64,000 nucleotides of DNA from Puffinus mauretanicus (GCA_023333565.1 JAJKFH010001977.1:124001-188000); one strand, 5' to 3'; positions 14,797-28,854 are shown, numbered from the stretch's first letter. The notes: generated by a model not told the origin, from the sequence alone. A program made the numbers and translations.

Positions 14797-15353
14797 TAGG
14801 TCTTTGCACAGATGGCAAGTATTAATGAGCCCTCTGCAATTCTTCTGTTCTGACCTGTGGAAGGTCACGGAAATCTTCTCAGAGCTGTCGTCTTTACAAG
14901 AGGTTCAGAAATAGCTAGTGTATAAATTTATTTTCCAAGCTTCTAAAAAAGGTGAAAAGACAACGTATATTATAACACTTCATAGACAACAGGTTTCAGA
15001 TTTCATTACTACTTTGAACAGAGGATTAATCACCTAGTATTTCACTAAGAAAGCTTTACAAATATGGTCTGGTGTCTGACAAAAACTTGAAAGTTTAATA
15101 AGATACAAATACTTTTAAGTTGTGAGCTAGATGTTATAACTGTATAGATCTGAACAGATTTTTTGAGTTATCACAATTATGCCCAGTATGCTTTGAGACA
15201 CTGCACTTTTCTCGCTCAGTTCACTCTTCTGATTGTAAGGTGTGTGATAATATCTGAAGAAACTGTCAAATTCTGTTCTCTGTCACTTCTTTGTGAAGCT
15301 GCCTTAGAAAATAGACCTTCTTATAGTGTCTGGTGGTTTCTGAGCTACAGATT

Positions 15354-15423
15354 TTAAAAAAACCAAACCAACGCATACACACAAAAGAAAAAAACAAAAA
15401 AGGCGCAAAAAACCCCCAAACCA
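15354..15423 (+). repeat. A/C-rich low-complexity tract
   Basis: A runs interrupted by C, CC and CCCCC (for example AAAAAACCCCCAAACCAC at its end), of the same type as at 4856-4926 and 35255-35322. Confidence 0.8.
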
Positions 15424-16550
15424 CTTTAGTTCTTAGTCTGTCATCTTCCAGTCAGTGTGATGAGGAAACAAGTTTGATCAGGTTTTATGTGTGCACATAT
15501 TTGGAATGTGAAGTAGAAGATGGAAAGAGAATGCTAGTTTGGTAAGGAGCAAAAAAAAAAGAAAACAGTTGGATGGAAGACTAAAGATATATCTGTGAAC
15601 AAGAAAATAGAACGAGTTCCTTAAGGGGGGATTGAGAATGAACAGGGAGAGAATGAAAGAGCCTGAAAGTCAATGTAAAAGAAAAAATACACCACAGGAG
15701 AAAGTTTAACAAAAGAGACTAATGAAAGAAGAAAATAACACTTCAAAATGAAGATATAGAGAAAACAGAAATTGTGAAAAGCAAAACTAAGGAAAATGCT
15801 GTTAACTATTTAAGGTCTAGCTAGTAGTTGCATACTAGTTCCTATTAATTTTAACATTATGTATATATAAATGTATAGGGGGCCATAGGAATTGTTATGA
15901 CATACTTTGACATTTTTTAAGTCTTCACTATGCCAAAAGATCAAAATCATAGCCTGTGTAGTTCAATCTGAAGGTGTACAAATTCCTACATTTTTCAAGT
16001 GAAAGAAGGATATCTGTTCTTACTTGACTCATGAAGATACATTGAAATGGACCTTTTTTAATTTAGAAATGCATTCCGTTGTTTCAAAGCGAGGTATTTT
16101 TGAAATATTTTCCTGATAAGAGTATCTCTAGGGCTTTTCCTAATGACTTTACTCACGCCTCAAAATAAAAACAGTGTAAATGGAGAGAGTACAGTCAATG
16201 TCAGTGTGGTTGTATGTGTTTACCTTTTCCTGAAGCTATTGCTTTGCCCATATTTATAGCCTTCAGTGGTCTTCATAAATGCGGTTTCTGGAATCTGCAA
16301 CAGTTCATTGTTCTGCCTGCAGTTTGCGTTTCTTCATGTAATTCACTGGGTCCATAGCTTTTTTTTTATGTATATGTTTCTTAGTTTTCATTCATAAAGC
16401 TTGGAAATTTATCTGGCAATGGTACAAGCCAGATGATCACACCTTTAGTTTGTTAATTGAAAAAAAAAGCTAATTTCAGAATCCAATCTTCTAGAATGCT
16501 CCTAGATATATCATTTTATAGATTGACCTGTATCTGAAAAAGGGGACTGA

Positions 16551-16583
16551 TTTTATTTATTTATTTATTTATTTATTTATTTT
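16551..16583 (+). repeat. (TTTA)n microsatellite
   Basis: About eight near-perfect TTTA/TTAT units read directly in CDC73 intron 15. Confidence 0.9.
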
Positions 16584-17457
16584 AGCCATTTGGCTAAAAT
16601 TGTAGGTGGATTTTGTGGAAGAAAAAACGAAGTGTGTAGTACCAGAAAAGATATGACCATGACATTAAAAATAACTAGTTTCCACAAGCCTGGTCAAATG
16701 TTTCTGCTTTATTTCTCCAATAATATCCAAAATAGAAAATGCATCAAATTGGTTACCAGATAGGAATTGTACAAGACTTAAACACTTTGCACTAGATTAT
16801 GTCAAAACTATTATTTGGCTAAGGAAATCAAGAGGAGTCACAAGAAGATTTTAATACTCACTGTATTAATGCTTAGGCTTTACATAATTCACATGTGACA
16901 ATACTTCCCAAGAGCAAAATAACTGTTAATATTTTACCATTTTTAATTGAGTACTAGATCAGGGGAAATTGGCAGTTACGAAATTTCTCAGAATGCTTCA
17001 TGTGGCGTCTGGGGGTTACACTGGCATTCTGGCTATCAGTCTTCTACACAGGCTTTCAGGAAATAGCCAGGCTTCATTCTCAATGGTCTCAGAAATGCTT
17101 TTTTAAAATTCTTGGACAGTTCAAAGACTTTCAGAAAGAACATCTTTGTTTCCCAAAGAAAATATGCTTGAATTGGCAATGAGTTTCTGCCATTCTCCTG
17201 GAATCTGTGCATCTAAAAATAGGGGCTGCCCTTTCGTTTAAACCTATACATGAGAGCCTGATAGTGGCCATCAACCACTATATTTAGCTCAGTGCCCTTT
17301 ATTAACTGGTTTACTTTCTTGAGAGACGGGCTTAGTAATTTTGTTCTCAGACTCTGTTCTGAAAAAAGAGGGGTGGGGTGGGAATTCTCTTTGACTAATA
17401 ATTAAACACTGTAAAGTCATCATGTTTGTATACTAAATGTTTTCCTGTTTCCTGTAG

Positions 17458-17599
17458 TTAAAGCTTTTCATCTCAAATATGATGAAGTACGTCTGGATCC
17501 AAATGTACAGAAATGGGATGTAACAGTGTTAGAACTAAGCTACCACAAAAGACACCTGGACAGGCCAGTATTTCTACGCTTCTGGGAAACTTTGGACAG
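17458..17599 (+). CDS. CDC73: CDC73 exon 16 (coding, 142 nt)
   Basis: Encodes (I)[18 protein letters not shown], then [20 protein letters not shown], then LRFWETLD(R), the penultimate part of the Ras-like domain. Acceptor TTCCTGTAG| and donor GACAG|GTATGT. The final arginine codon is split AG|G with exon 17. Residues agree with the human protein as recalled. The frame runs past the donor to a stop at 17715-17717, so intron retention would replace the last 11 residues with an unrelated tail. Confidence 0.97.
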
Positions 17600-18799
17600 G
17601 TATGTTTCCTTGAAAATTCTTCATGATCATGTTTTTATCATGTTTGGTGGGAAGGAAAAATTATGGCAACAAGGGAATTGTATACAACTTAGATATTTGA
17701 ACAATGTTTTAGCTTGAAAATACTGCTTGGTTAGACTTTCCCTGATGATACAGTTAAATATATACCACTGTATTTTATTATAAACTATAAATAATAATCT
17801 CCAAAGTGTCATATGCATGGATTTAAAAGAAGAGTAGTTACCATTAATCATCAATTAGTACCATGATTCCCCACCTCCCTTTAGGCAGAAGGAAAGGAAT
17901 GGAGAACAAGCTAGGTGGTGTAGAGTTTTCCTTTGTTCCCCCAGCCCTCCCTTTGGACTGCAGTTCTGAGCTTATGAGCTCTCCTCCTTTCTCTCTCCAC
18001 CTCACTAGATGAGTCTAGAAAAGGTGAGAAACTACCTTAAGATAAAGAGTCACAAAGCATTATATTATCCTGATGCCCTTGAGTCCACAGCACTGGATAG
18101 AAGAGGAAGGAAATCAAAAAAGATATGGCACGTAATGAGCTTTGGACTAGCGATTCTTCTGTATCTTAGGGGCCTTCCAAATACTTAGCCCTGCCTTTTG
18201 TGAGAAGTGAGGGATGGAGGAGCCCCAGCAGCTCTGTGAAGAGCAGCATTGCTTCTGACTCTGCTTCTCTGTGGTTCAGAACCCTCTCTGAATGGGAAGT
18301 TCATTGCAATACCTTTTTCGTGTTGTAGAGAAGAAACTTTCTTATCATGAAGCAGTTGAAGAAATATTGACGGAGGGGAGAAGCCCATGCATTTCATGAA
18401 TGTTTAATCTTTTCATGTTGATTGCACAGCAAACTGCTTGAATGATTGAGTGAACTTCAAAAAGAAAAATCCTATGGGAATTGTCAAAATAATTCCAAGC
18501 ATCAAACTTTACATGGCTTCTTATTTAAAAGTCTCAGCTAACCTATATATCTGAATTCTTGGTGCCTTGGAAAACATGAATTTTCTTCAAAGCAAAGGTT
18601 TTAGCTGACTCTCTTTTAGTGGGACAAATATTGTGCATATCACAGAGCTATATGGCAGATAAAACATTGCATCTCTTCGACAACTTGCTAATTCTCTAAG
18701 AATTTTGTTTTAACAAACCCTGTGTATATTACTCCTGAGAGTAAAATTTCTGTAAATACCAAAAGAGTAGTAACATTGTTTTCTATTTTTTTTTTTCAG
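17600..18799 (+). other. CDC73: CDC73 intron 16
   Basis: A 1.2-kb GT-AG intron with no recognised elements. It ends with a strong pyrimidine tract (TTCTATTTTTTTTTTTCAG). Confidence 0.9.
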
Positions 18800-18836
18800 G
18801 TATATGGTAAAGCACAAATCTCACTTGAGATTCTGA
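18800..18836 (+). CDS. CDC73: CDC73 exon 17, terminal coding segment and stop
   Basis: Encodes (R)YMVKHKSHLRF followed by TGA at 18834-18836, the exact C-terminus expected for CDC73. Its 37 coding nucleotides complete the 624-nt partial CDS in this window. The exon continues into the 3' UTR. Confidence 0.97.
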
Positions 18837-19210
18837 ATCCTTCAGCTGCCATTTATTTCCTGAAGTATGGATTGAGAAAAATGAAAGGGGCTCCAGTTTG
18901 GAGACCAGAGCTCGCACTATATGATATGTCAAGAACTTTACAAATGAAGAAGGGTCACAGTTTAAACTTTTTATAAAATCTTGTTTGGATGCTTCATGCT
19001 ATGGCAGGTTGATACCTGTTGTTATTCAGAAGCAAAGGGGTTTTGCTTAAAACTATTTTTTTAATGTTGTTAGCCTTCTAGTCTGCAATCCAAATTGTAT
19101 ATTTTGATAGCAGCAGTTTCTTCTCTGTTTTGTTAAATTAGCCACATTTTTAAATAATGTGTTTTGTTCCTTATTAGAAAATAGATTGATCTTCACTGCA
19201 GGTTACAAAT

Positions 19211-19282
19211 GTGTGTGTGTGCGTGTGCACATGTGCGCACGTGTGTGTGTGTATATATGTGTGTGTGTGTCTATATATATAA
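19211..19282 (+). repeat. (GT)n/(AT)n compound microsatellite in the CDC73 3' UTR
   Basis: Alternating GT with GC and CA interruptions followed by TATATA, read directly. Alternating purine-pyrimidine DNA of this kind can adopt the Z form and is typically length-polymorphic. Confidence 0.9.
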
Positions 19283-20292
19283 TGTATAAAAAAAATTATA
19301 GACACACTTATGCACACATAGATATTACCAGGCTTTCTAAACCACTTAGCTTCTGAGCTTAGTTTTGGTTTTCTTTGCTTATTGTTTCACTTACTGAAAA
19401 TATTTTGTTGTGAATGATATTACATTTTAGTCAATAGACTTGCAAACTGAGCAAAGTGAAAATTGTTTTGGATAAATCAAAATGTCAGCCTGTATATGTA
19501 TATTCTGTCAGTCTTTGTTGAAAAAGGGAAGATGAAAAATCTAGAAACACTTTTTTGGATTTGTAATGTCCCAGTTTACTAAATCTTTAAACTTTATTAT
19601 AGGAATACCTTCAAGTCATGTTAACTTTAAATTGCCATTCTCCGCACAGATCTCTTTATTTAAAATGAAAGTGTGCATGTGTACATTCCCATCTATCAAA
19701 ATACCTTTACATATGAGTCTAAATGTTACCTAGATTAAACAATGAATAGAGAAGGAGAGAGTCTGGATTTTTTTCCTGAAGCAGCCACCACAAGGAATGA
19801 ATAATTTTAACTTCTTTGCATTTATACCTCTAATACCACCTCTAATATTATTTTCTTGTGACAAAGTAGCCCAGGCTATGTCTACAGGAGTTGTAATTTT
19901 CTGAGATGAGTGGCTAACACGGCCTCCTAACAGTCCTGCATTGGAATGGAAAATGAGCCTACTCCAATTACCAAAGAACAGATTTGCGTTATCTACAGTG
20001 TGAGTATAACTGAGGCCAGAAGACCCTGGTATTTGTATGAATTTATGGTGTCTCTGTATCTATTTAATAACATTAAGTTGATGTTGCATACCAGTGGATG
20101 TAGAGAATGATCAAATATTGTAACACCCGCATGAATTTTTTTCTGGGATAGAAAATACATGTTTATAATCCTGTTCTTGAAATTCCAAACCATGTTTTTT
20201 TAAAATACTTTACGTTTAAAGTTTGACGGAAGTAAAATGTTCTACCTATTCTTCTTTAGTTTTGCTTTTTATTTGATGTTACCTTCATTTTT

Positions 20293-20298
20293 AATAAA
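20293..20298 (+). promoter_or_regulatory. CDC73: Candidate polyadenylation signal AATAAA (proximal)
   Basis: A canonical hexamer in TTTTTAATAAAACC about 1.46 kb after the stop, followed 60-80 nt later by a GT-rich stretch (GACTGTGAGGTCTG). Confidence 0.45.
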
Positions 20299-20436
20299 AC
20301 CAGAAGGCACATCTCCTTAAGAAGTTTTTAAAACTATGTCTTAAATTTATGAGGACTGTGAGGTCTGACTTTTAATTCTGTGTTTCCATCCCTGCTATAT
20401 CAAGACTACTATTTTTAAATGGTCTTAATGGAAACA

Positions 20437-20478
20437 TAAAAAAACAACCCCCAAAAAAATCAAAAAACCAAAAACCCA
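20437..20478 (+). repeat. A/C-rich low-complexity tract
   Basis: A runs interrupted by C blocks (AAAAAAACAACCCCC followed by further A/C runs), of the same type as the others in this window. Confidence 0.75.
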
Positions 20479-21574
20479 GTGACTCCAAGATTGGCAGTTG
20501 AGACTGGATTTTTGAATGGATTCTGCGAAGTGACTGAGAAGAGCAGGCAATACAGAACTACTAAAAGTTCTCCTGTTTGTATGGGCAGTTGATCAGTTCC
20601 AAATGACTGTTTTTTCCCAATACTTGAGCTTATTATGAATGTATCCATGTCACACATGAGTGAGCTAAAACATTCAATACTTTGTTTTAACCTGTACCAT
20701 AATTAGAAAAGCTGTAATGGCTATCAACACAGCAATTGCTGAAGAATTTTCCATGAGGAAAGTGGTTCAATTTAGGGTTCATTACTGCTTTAAATAGTGG
20801 GATATCATGTATGGTTTTTGTAACTCTCAAACATTTCCAATTAGAAATGTAATTTTTTTCAGACTTAATCAGTACTTCATGGCCCATGCAGTTTTAAAGA
20901 GACTTCTACAATGGGCAGCAAACTTAAAAAGCAAATTCTGAAAAAATGTGCTGCTTCATGTGCACTGTGATATACAGACTATATAGTGGTCTTAAAATAG
21001 GCAAGGTCCAGTTATCTTTTCTCTGTCCTGTATTTCACTTGTGTGTTAAACGCATGTGTAATCCCAGGTCCAATACTGTATACAGGAGATGGCTTGATTT
21101 AGATGTAAATTTATGTATATATTGCGAATAACTCCTCTGAAACTAGTCAAGTTACATGGATGTGAAACTGGCAGAAGAGCAAAATCCATGAAATCTTTGT
21201 ATGAACTGTGCCATTTTTTATGGATTGAGCATAGACCTTTAACATCCTAGAATTTTGTACTTGCAAGCAATTTACGACACAAGTTGTAAAATATGTATTT
21301 GTGAAGGAGTTGGCACCTGATCGTGCATATTTTTGTCAGTCATAAAAGTAGTGATGTTTATAAAATGAGCCATTTTGCAATCAGATTCCTGCTGACATTA
21401 TTGGAAGTTTAATTAGGTTGTCAGAATAGCATTCCTGCTGCCTTCATAAATAACTGCACATAGATTATGAAACTACTTGGACTTAAAATTTAGCCTTGGA
21501 GCAGCATTTTGCAACACAGCTGGAATTTTAGACACTTATGTTATGCTTAATTTACCTACAAGTTAATGTAGAGT

Positions 21575-21580
21575 AATAAA
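21575..21580 (+). promoter_or_regulatory. CDC73: Candidate polyadenylation signal AATAAA (distal)
   Basis: AATAAA in TAGAGTAATAAAGAC about 2.7 kb after the stop, with a T/G-containing element about 45 nt downstream. It would give a longer 3' UTR isoform. Confidence 0.4.
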
Positions 21581-21600
21581 GACAACCGATACTAAGAACT

Positions 21601-24600
21601 GGAGAAGCTGGAGGATCAGACATCTGTTTTAGTGAGCTGCATTCTTATTGTTGAGCAAGTTTGACACACTACTTAGAGGTGTATAAAGTGTGTAAATTGT
21701 ACTCAATTAAAATGCATAACTAAAACTGAGCTACTTCACTGACTGTAGTTTATTGAACAGTAGAATGATACTAGCATGGGAATCAAATATCAAATTGAAC
21801 AATATGAAACAAGATAAAACAAGACGAAAACTGGTTTGAAGTCCGCTATTGGGCTCCCATACTATCAGCAGGTGATTATTTCTTTTAGTAGCAAGGTTAT
21901 AGGGGCCAGTAGATATATCTGAAGTAATGATTTTATATTAAAAACTAAAATACTTATGATTTATACTATTTCAGCTTTCTGAATGCTACCCTGAACAAAG
22001 CAGAAAAAGGGGGAATTTTTTTGTAAGGTAAAGTAGGGCAACCGCAGGGACTTGCATACCTGAAGAAATTGCAGATCAGCATCCTCAATTGAGTAGGCTC
22101 AGCTATTTAGTTATTACCTGGAAATTTTTGTAGCAAGATAGTTTCACAAATAGGTACTAAAGTCAGTGCTTGAGCTAGACAATTTATAGAACTGTTCAAA
22201 ATGCTGTAAACCTTTTTATTTCTGAATACAGAAGAAAATGTAGATAGCAGATTGTGTGGTAAGTTGCCCTTGATCATAACTTGAACTATTATCTGATATT
22301 TGACAGATAAGCCTTTATCAGAACAGCAAATTTAGTTTTGGCTTTCATTTGATATGCAGTCAGTGTGTAAAATATTACCATTCTCTGCAGGGACCTGCGA
22401 AAGTAAGTTTTATTAGTACAGCTTTCATTCTTTTGCTGGTGAAATATGCACTTAGTTGCTAATTCTTGCAAACACAAGACAAAAAAAAAAAAGCTGGTCA
22501 AAATTAATGGCTTAGTGATTTTAAAATTTAATGTCATGAATGCATTTTAATTCAGAAACCATAACTAATGCCAAGTACTTTATTAGAGCGATGTGTTCAT
22601 GAAAAATTAAAACCCCTGCCTGAAGAAACTGTTGGCCAAGTAGGTTACAGTTCAACTAATCTGTGGAAAAATGTGCCACAAACTAGAATCTCTGAATGTC
22701 ATATTCTGAGTTGCTCATTTGTTACTTAACTGATTTTTTTGAAGAGGGATGGCAGTTTTGCTTTTGTTTTCTGAACAGTTACGTAGTTCAATAGCAATTG
22801 TGTAGTTTACAACCTTTGGTTTGGTTTTACCCTAAGACTGTAAGCACAATACAACAATTTCGAGGCAGTGATTGAAAACAGATCCCTTTAAGTATGAAGT
22901 TGTTTAAGTGGAGCTCATGCACTTGACAAAGATAAAGATGGTTTCTTAATGCAACTATGATCCAGTGGGTAACATCAAGTCCATTGTTCAGCTGTCATTG
23001 ACTTGTCTGTAGGTCATTCTTCTCAGTGGTGATGCTATCATAGAGGGCAAGTTTGAGAATAATGAGATTTAATCAAGCAAAATTCATTGGCAGGTAGTAC
23101 ACAGTGACAGGCCAGTCATCCAGACTGATTTACTGTGTTAATTTTTCTTTAAACAAAAATTTTATAATTTTTTAATAAGAATGCAAATGCAAAGAACAAT
23201 CTCAAATGTTTGAAACTTTATTGCAGAGAATAGTTCACATGTAAAACTGAAAGATACGAGGTGGTACATAAAATCTGTAAGAAAAATATCTTGCTTTATG
23301 GTTTTTATTTGCATCTGTAAATTCTTTTGCTCTAGTTTGCTTTATTTCAAATTCAGAAAAACTGGTTACTTGCTTCACAAGGTTCCTGCATGTATCACTG
23401 GAAGCTGTCAGAGGTAAATCTTTAGCTGCAGTTGCTTGAAGGTTTGGTTAAATGAGTTTGTAGACTATAAATTCTGGCCTAACTGTGTCAGTGGGCCCAA
23501 ATTTTAACAGTGGTTTTGAAGTTTCAAGTTAAAATGCAATCTTATAAGCATCTGGTGGGGACAGCCACTATTGAATGAAAGGAGAAGACAAACTTCTCAT
23601 GAGAATAAACCTTTAAACTCTCACGTGACTGTCATAAACTTGTGTTTAATGACTGTTTCGATAAATCTTAAATTTTTGGATATGTCTTGCCACTTGACTT
23701 ATTATTTAAGATCCAGACTATATTATTGATGTTTTTATGGAATTAATAGTTTAGTATCAGCTCAAGTCCAACTTTTGAAAATCTTAGCAAAAATATCTTG
23801 ACTTTCAAAGGTTGGGATGTCTTTCTAAATGCAATAGTCAACTTAGCTGTGAAAGAAGAAACAAAAAAAGCACGTTTCTCTTGTTCCTATCAATCAAGAC
23901 CAACCCTGTAGTTCCATAATACTGAATGGATTTCTATTGGTGAAATAGGATGTAAAAAATACCTTAAAGAAACTGCTTCTAGTTTTTCACTTGTTCCTGC
24001 CCACTTGAAATCCTATCCAGGAGACCCATCCAGCCCCTCATCTTCTTCCCTGACTCGTTCTTTCTGCTTGTGTCTCCCAAACTGGGACTGTTCCCAAACC
24101 TGCAAGCTTTCTGAGGACCTCAGCTCAGCGCACATCCATGAATTATTCCTCTGCCTCATCTCCATCAGTGCACAGACAGGGCAGTGGAAGCACAAGAAGC
24201 ACAAGCTCCTCCCTATTATGCATCAAAGAGTTGGTTACAAACTTTTAAAAAAAAAAAAAGCAAGTATGACTTACTGAATACTTCATCATGCTTCTTTCTA
24301 GTTCAGTTTTGACCTGTAGTAATGAAGCTTTGAGGTTTTGAACATAAAAATATTGAAGGCATAGTAGTTATTATTTCCTTAATTATTCTCCAAGGATCTT
24401 TAACTGTAGATTTCTCCCTGTTACTGCAGATAAGTATTAGGAGCAGGATGGTGAACGATTATCCTGAGCTCCGCTGAGTTGAGTCAATCTTAACCTGAGA
24501 CTGAATAAAATCTAAACACTTAATTACCTGTCTTTGTTCGACAGCTGGCAAATAATTTGAGGAGCACCACACTAGTTTTCTTTGTTATTGATTTTCTGAG

Positions 24601-27600
24601 AGACAAATCTACTGTAACAAAATTATGAGCAGTGAAGAAAATAAAAAATTGATACTTGTTTTTCAGATGCTATTCAACACTTGTAATAGTCAGAGCTATT
24701 TACAATTTTGTAAGAATTGCAACTAATACTAATGAAAGCAACTAATACTAATCCCAAGAGCAGAAAGCATGGATTTGATGGTTTTCTAAGGTTATGAGTT
24801 ATCGATAAATTTTGCAGCATGCCCTTAAGAAGTTCAGATGATCACAGAAAAAGATAGTGTAACTGAATGGTACCTCACCAGCTGCCCCTTCCTGTGCAGT
24901 GAGACATCTCAGCTGACCCCGTCCTCAATTCAAGCATTCCTACTCATGATCACTGCAGTGAGGAAGGAGGTGATCTTTTACATATTCAAATCCCCTATTG
25001 TGGAGCTTGTTTTGGTTGTCTACCAGATGTTCTTCATTCTGGTATTCTTGAGAACGGCTGTCAGGATTTTCTTGATGCTAGCATGCTACTGAAGGTATGC
25101 CTGTGGGTTTTAAAAAGATGCAACCCAAATAAAGGGAATAAAGTTATGTAGCAGTGCTCCACTTGTTCTTATGACAAATACCACTGCTGAAGATCCTGCA
25201 AATTACACAGGTGTTAGGGTGGAAGATTAATTTAATTACTTCACAATGTCATGTATAGCCACTTTGTATGGTAGGTATTCTCAGCCACTTATTGACCTAA
25301 CTTTGTTTAAATTCACTTGTTGCATCTTGTGTGAAACTTAGATATTGCAGGTTCCACTGGAGAGAAGAGATCTTTTTATTCTGTAATGAAACTTGTATGA
25401 AAGAACCTTTTTTTTATGCATGACGGAAGCAAGTAGTCTGGTTGCTGAAAAGTTGCTAAAAAGGGAATAATGGGATTAAATATGAAAAAAAAACCACCAA
25501 CCCCACCAAACCCAAACATCGAAAAGCTTCCTAAAGTGAGATTATTAAACTGAAATACATTTACAACAAATCATTGTGAAGTCTGTGTAGAGCAAATTTA
25601 TTTCTGTGTTCAGTGGATTAATGCCCTAAATTACCTTCCCAATAATCTTGTTTTAGCTTTATCAAATTGAATGATCCACAAAATCACTCAATGATATAAA
25701 ATCTCTCGTGAATTTGATTAATTTTCACTTTTAATCTTGATTTTTCTGGCTTTGGTCAGTACCTGTTGGTCTATTCATCTAGCCTTTTTTTTCCCCCAAA
25801 TATCAAGGCAGCTGGGTGATCTTCTAAGTATAAAATTAAGTAAGTACAAAATTACAGTTAGTTTTGTATTTCTATGCATGTACATTCACGTTATTATTCC
25901 ACTGAGGAGAAATGTGCCTCCCTCGTGATGCACCTTGTAATTTTTTATATCATTAGTTTTGTAATGTATCGAAATTGAAGTGCAAGTGCTCTCCATATGT
26001 TGGAATTTTTTTCAGAACAAATTTGACATTTGGCCATATAATGTGACAATAATCAACATGGTAACTAAGTTACATAAGAAATTATGGGTAAGGAGAACTC
26101 TGCATTTAATAATTTGCCTCTTGGGAGGCTTATTTTTACACTGATGCAGACTGAAGAAGGCTGCGTGCTCTAGCCATTCCCAAAAGCAAGAAATAGCCTT
26201 TGAGAACTTTAGCAGAACAAAATTTGCCAAAAATCTGCTAAATGCATTGAATATGTCACGGACTTACCCACTTAATAGGAGATGGTTCTGAAGTGTCAGG
26301 CAGGTATCTTCAAACCATTCTCATCTTTCACACCGTCTGCAAATCAAAATGGTAATAAATTTGCTATCGCTAGCCTAACAATTCTTTGTGCATCATATCG
26401 TGCAACATATTTTTTCATGTGTTTCTTATATTCTGGAATTGTGATTTATACTGTCATTTCTGGGATTAATGCCTTCAGATGTGTTACCAGTCGCATCATG
26501 GGAGGCGGCAGGTGTAAATATTTACTAATTTTTAGCTCCTTAAGTATACAGTATCTCTTGCAACAGGAAATAATGTCCATTGCAGGTGGTAGTGTATCTG
26601 GGAAGAGATACACAATAGAAAAATGGAAAAATAAGTGGATTGTGGTCATTGCTTAATAATGGGATTTTGGGGGCACAACAGTACAAATGCATAATGAGTC
26701 GTCATTCCCACACTATCTCAACCTGTAGCAAAGCTTTCTTACATCCTGTCCATTGGTTCTTTCACAGCATTTAATTCCAGTTGTTTTCTCAGTCTCCTGT
26801 CTTTCTATCATATGGCAGTACCTGCCCACTTTTTTTTCTGTAAAAATAATTCAGCTGACCAGTACTGTATTGCTAGCCTTGTAAACAGTCATTGATCATA
26901 TCATATCCATGTCAAATATTTTTTTAATGGTAGTAAAACATGAGATAAACTTTATATCAGAAATACAGAGGTAAATGTCTGGTTTTCTTTAATGCAGCTC
27001 TTAATGTTCCATACCACACTTAGCAATGCAGTATATGGCATTGTCTGCAGACTAAAAGACTCCTTAAAAACCAGCAATAACCTTGAAGCTTTTAGCAAAA
27101 AGACAGAGAAATGGGGGTTCCGCTGTGGCATAAAATGATGATAAGGTGAGGAGGTTCAGGACTATCAAAGGAGTCATATTTCCACAGTGGCTACAGGCAA
27201 TCGTGATTTATCTTAGCTTAACTTTTTGTTTATTTTGCTGCGGTTTTAGGCTCTGGAGGTTAGAGGAAGTGATATGTAGTTTATTATCTGAAATGTCAGG
27301 AAAAAGTCTGTGTGGGAACTTGCTAAAATTTGACACAACTTTTTCATCATGCAATTTCCTTTATTAGAATGTGCAACTGAAACAATCTTAATGAAGCAGT
27401 CGTCTGACTCAGCTAACTATTGCATCTTTCTCCCTGCATAAGCTAGCTGACCCTGCAAAACCCTAATTTAGGTCATGGGGTAAATTGACATAGCTTTTAC
27501 ATTAGCTGAGTATGTAGCTAACAACTGCTAAAGACAGCAGTTTTTCTACTATTGGAAATTGATCACAATGTAAAAAATTTTATTAAGTATTTTAAAGTTA

Positions 27601-28854
27601 GGAAAAAACTGTAAGTCCACGCCTGTGTCTGAGAAAACAGCTGCTTGCATAGGGCCAGATTAATTTTGCATCAGCAATGCCATAACATGATGGATATAAA
27701 TGACGTTGTAAAGTATTGATTTTGAGGTAGATTACTTTCAATCTTTAAATTTTCTAGAAGTGCATTGCTTTTACCCAATGACACCAGTGTTTGATAACTT
27801 CTTTGCCTTCCTGTGAAGGTATAGCAAGTCCAAACATCATATCATGTATATGCCTGGAAGGCAAAAATTCTGCCTGCGCTCTGCTGGAAAGTATGAATGA
27901 TTGCTGTTGACTTACGCTTCTAAGTGGCATGCCTTGTGCACTTTACAAAGCAATTCTGTGCTATTGACTTCTACCTTCCTGTTACACCCCTTTTAACTCC
28001 AATTATTTGAAGTAATATGTGCATCTTTCAACAGAATGATAAACTTGATTTACCAAAGTTACAGGATAAAGTGCAAACCCTAATATCATTATTTGTGTCA
28101 TGCAGAGCTAATACGATTTTCCTGTAATTTTCCACAGATGTCTTTTTAACTATTATGCTTGCAAAAGAAGACGAAGAAAGAAAATTAATGATTCTAGATC
28201 AAGTATTTCCAGTACTAAAGTAAATTTATCTAACTAAATTAGATGTGGAAAGTCTACATAGCATGCAACAGAGAGTGCAAGCAAACTAAGCGGGGAACAT
28301 TCGGGTTTTCTGTGGGAACACGTTTGTCATCCAAACTGCAGCACCAATGTAGGCGCACCCTTTGAAGGTCACTCTAGATTCAGCATAAAATGGTCAGAAT
28401 GACCAACATACCTTTCATGAAAAAAATCCATGAAACTTAGGCTCTTGCTACTGCTAATTCAGTTGCTGCGGAAGGATCTTCTAAGCCTTCAGGGTAAGTG
28501 AAAGGCTTGCAGTCTTAGCCTAAAACTTGTATTCATCTAGTAGCCTTCATCTTGAGTTTGATCCTGCAGCAGTGGGGGTCACTTCGTGGCTAATGTAAGC
28601 CCTGCTAACTAGTCCTTTTGGGGACTTCTCTGTTATATAAAACATTATTTTAAAAATGGAGGTTGCATTTAGATGGTTCAATGTAAACAGATTACTGTGT
28701 TTTCACTTTTCAGGGGTAGAGATACCTTTTGTCAGTGTTAGTTTTTTCTAAGAATGCAATTTGGGGTTTTTTGTTTGTTTTCTTTTGTTTCTGTAGTATG
28801 TTTCTTCTGTGGTGACTGGACTGTCCATCTGACTCCAGTGTTCTTGGTTTCATC
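21601..28854. other. Intergenic, no gene recognised
   Basis: AT-rich unique sequence downstream of CDC73. Open frames up to 124 codons (for example 26282-26656 on + and 24838-25092 on +) have no recognisable domains, splice structure or homology. It contains an A/C tract at 25484-25518, two adjacent AATAAA hexamers near 25125-25140, and a G/T-rich run at 28763-28796. No tRNA, rRNA or clear transposon was seen. Confidence 0.7.
25484..25518 (+). repeat. A/C-rich low-complexity tract
   Basis: Nine A, then CC-punctuated A/C sequence (CCACCAACCCCACCAAACCC), read directly. Confidence 0.75.

Larger units (their letters stand above)
18837..21600 (+). other. CDC73: CDC73 3' UTR (end uncertain)
   Basis: Sequence following the TGA stop. 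It begins with an AU-rich segment (ATTTATTT near 18851) and contains a GT/AT microsatellite at 19211-19282. The first canonical AATAAA is at 20293-20298 and another is at 21575-21580; either could define the transcript end. The extent is inferred and would need RNA evidence. No other gene is visible in this stretch. Confidence 0.55.

Noticed and set aside
24838..25092. 84-codon hydrophobic open frame, considered as a membrane protein fragment or pseudogene
   Set aside because: Isolated, unrecognised, with no flanking splice sites that would make it an exon.
26282..26656. 124-codon open frame on + with hydrophobic stretches
   Set aside because: No recognisable domain, no splice or promoter context, and a length expected by chance in AT-rich DNA of this size.
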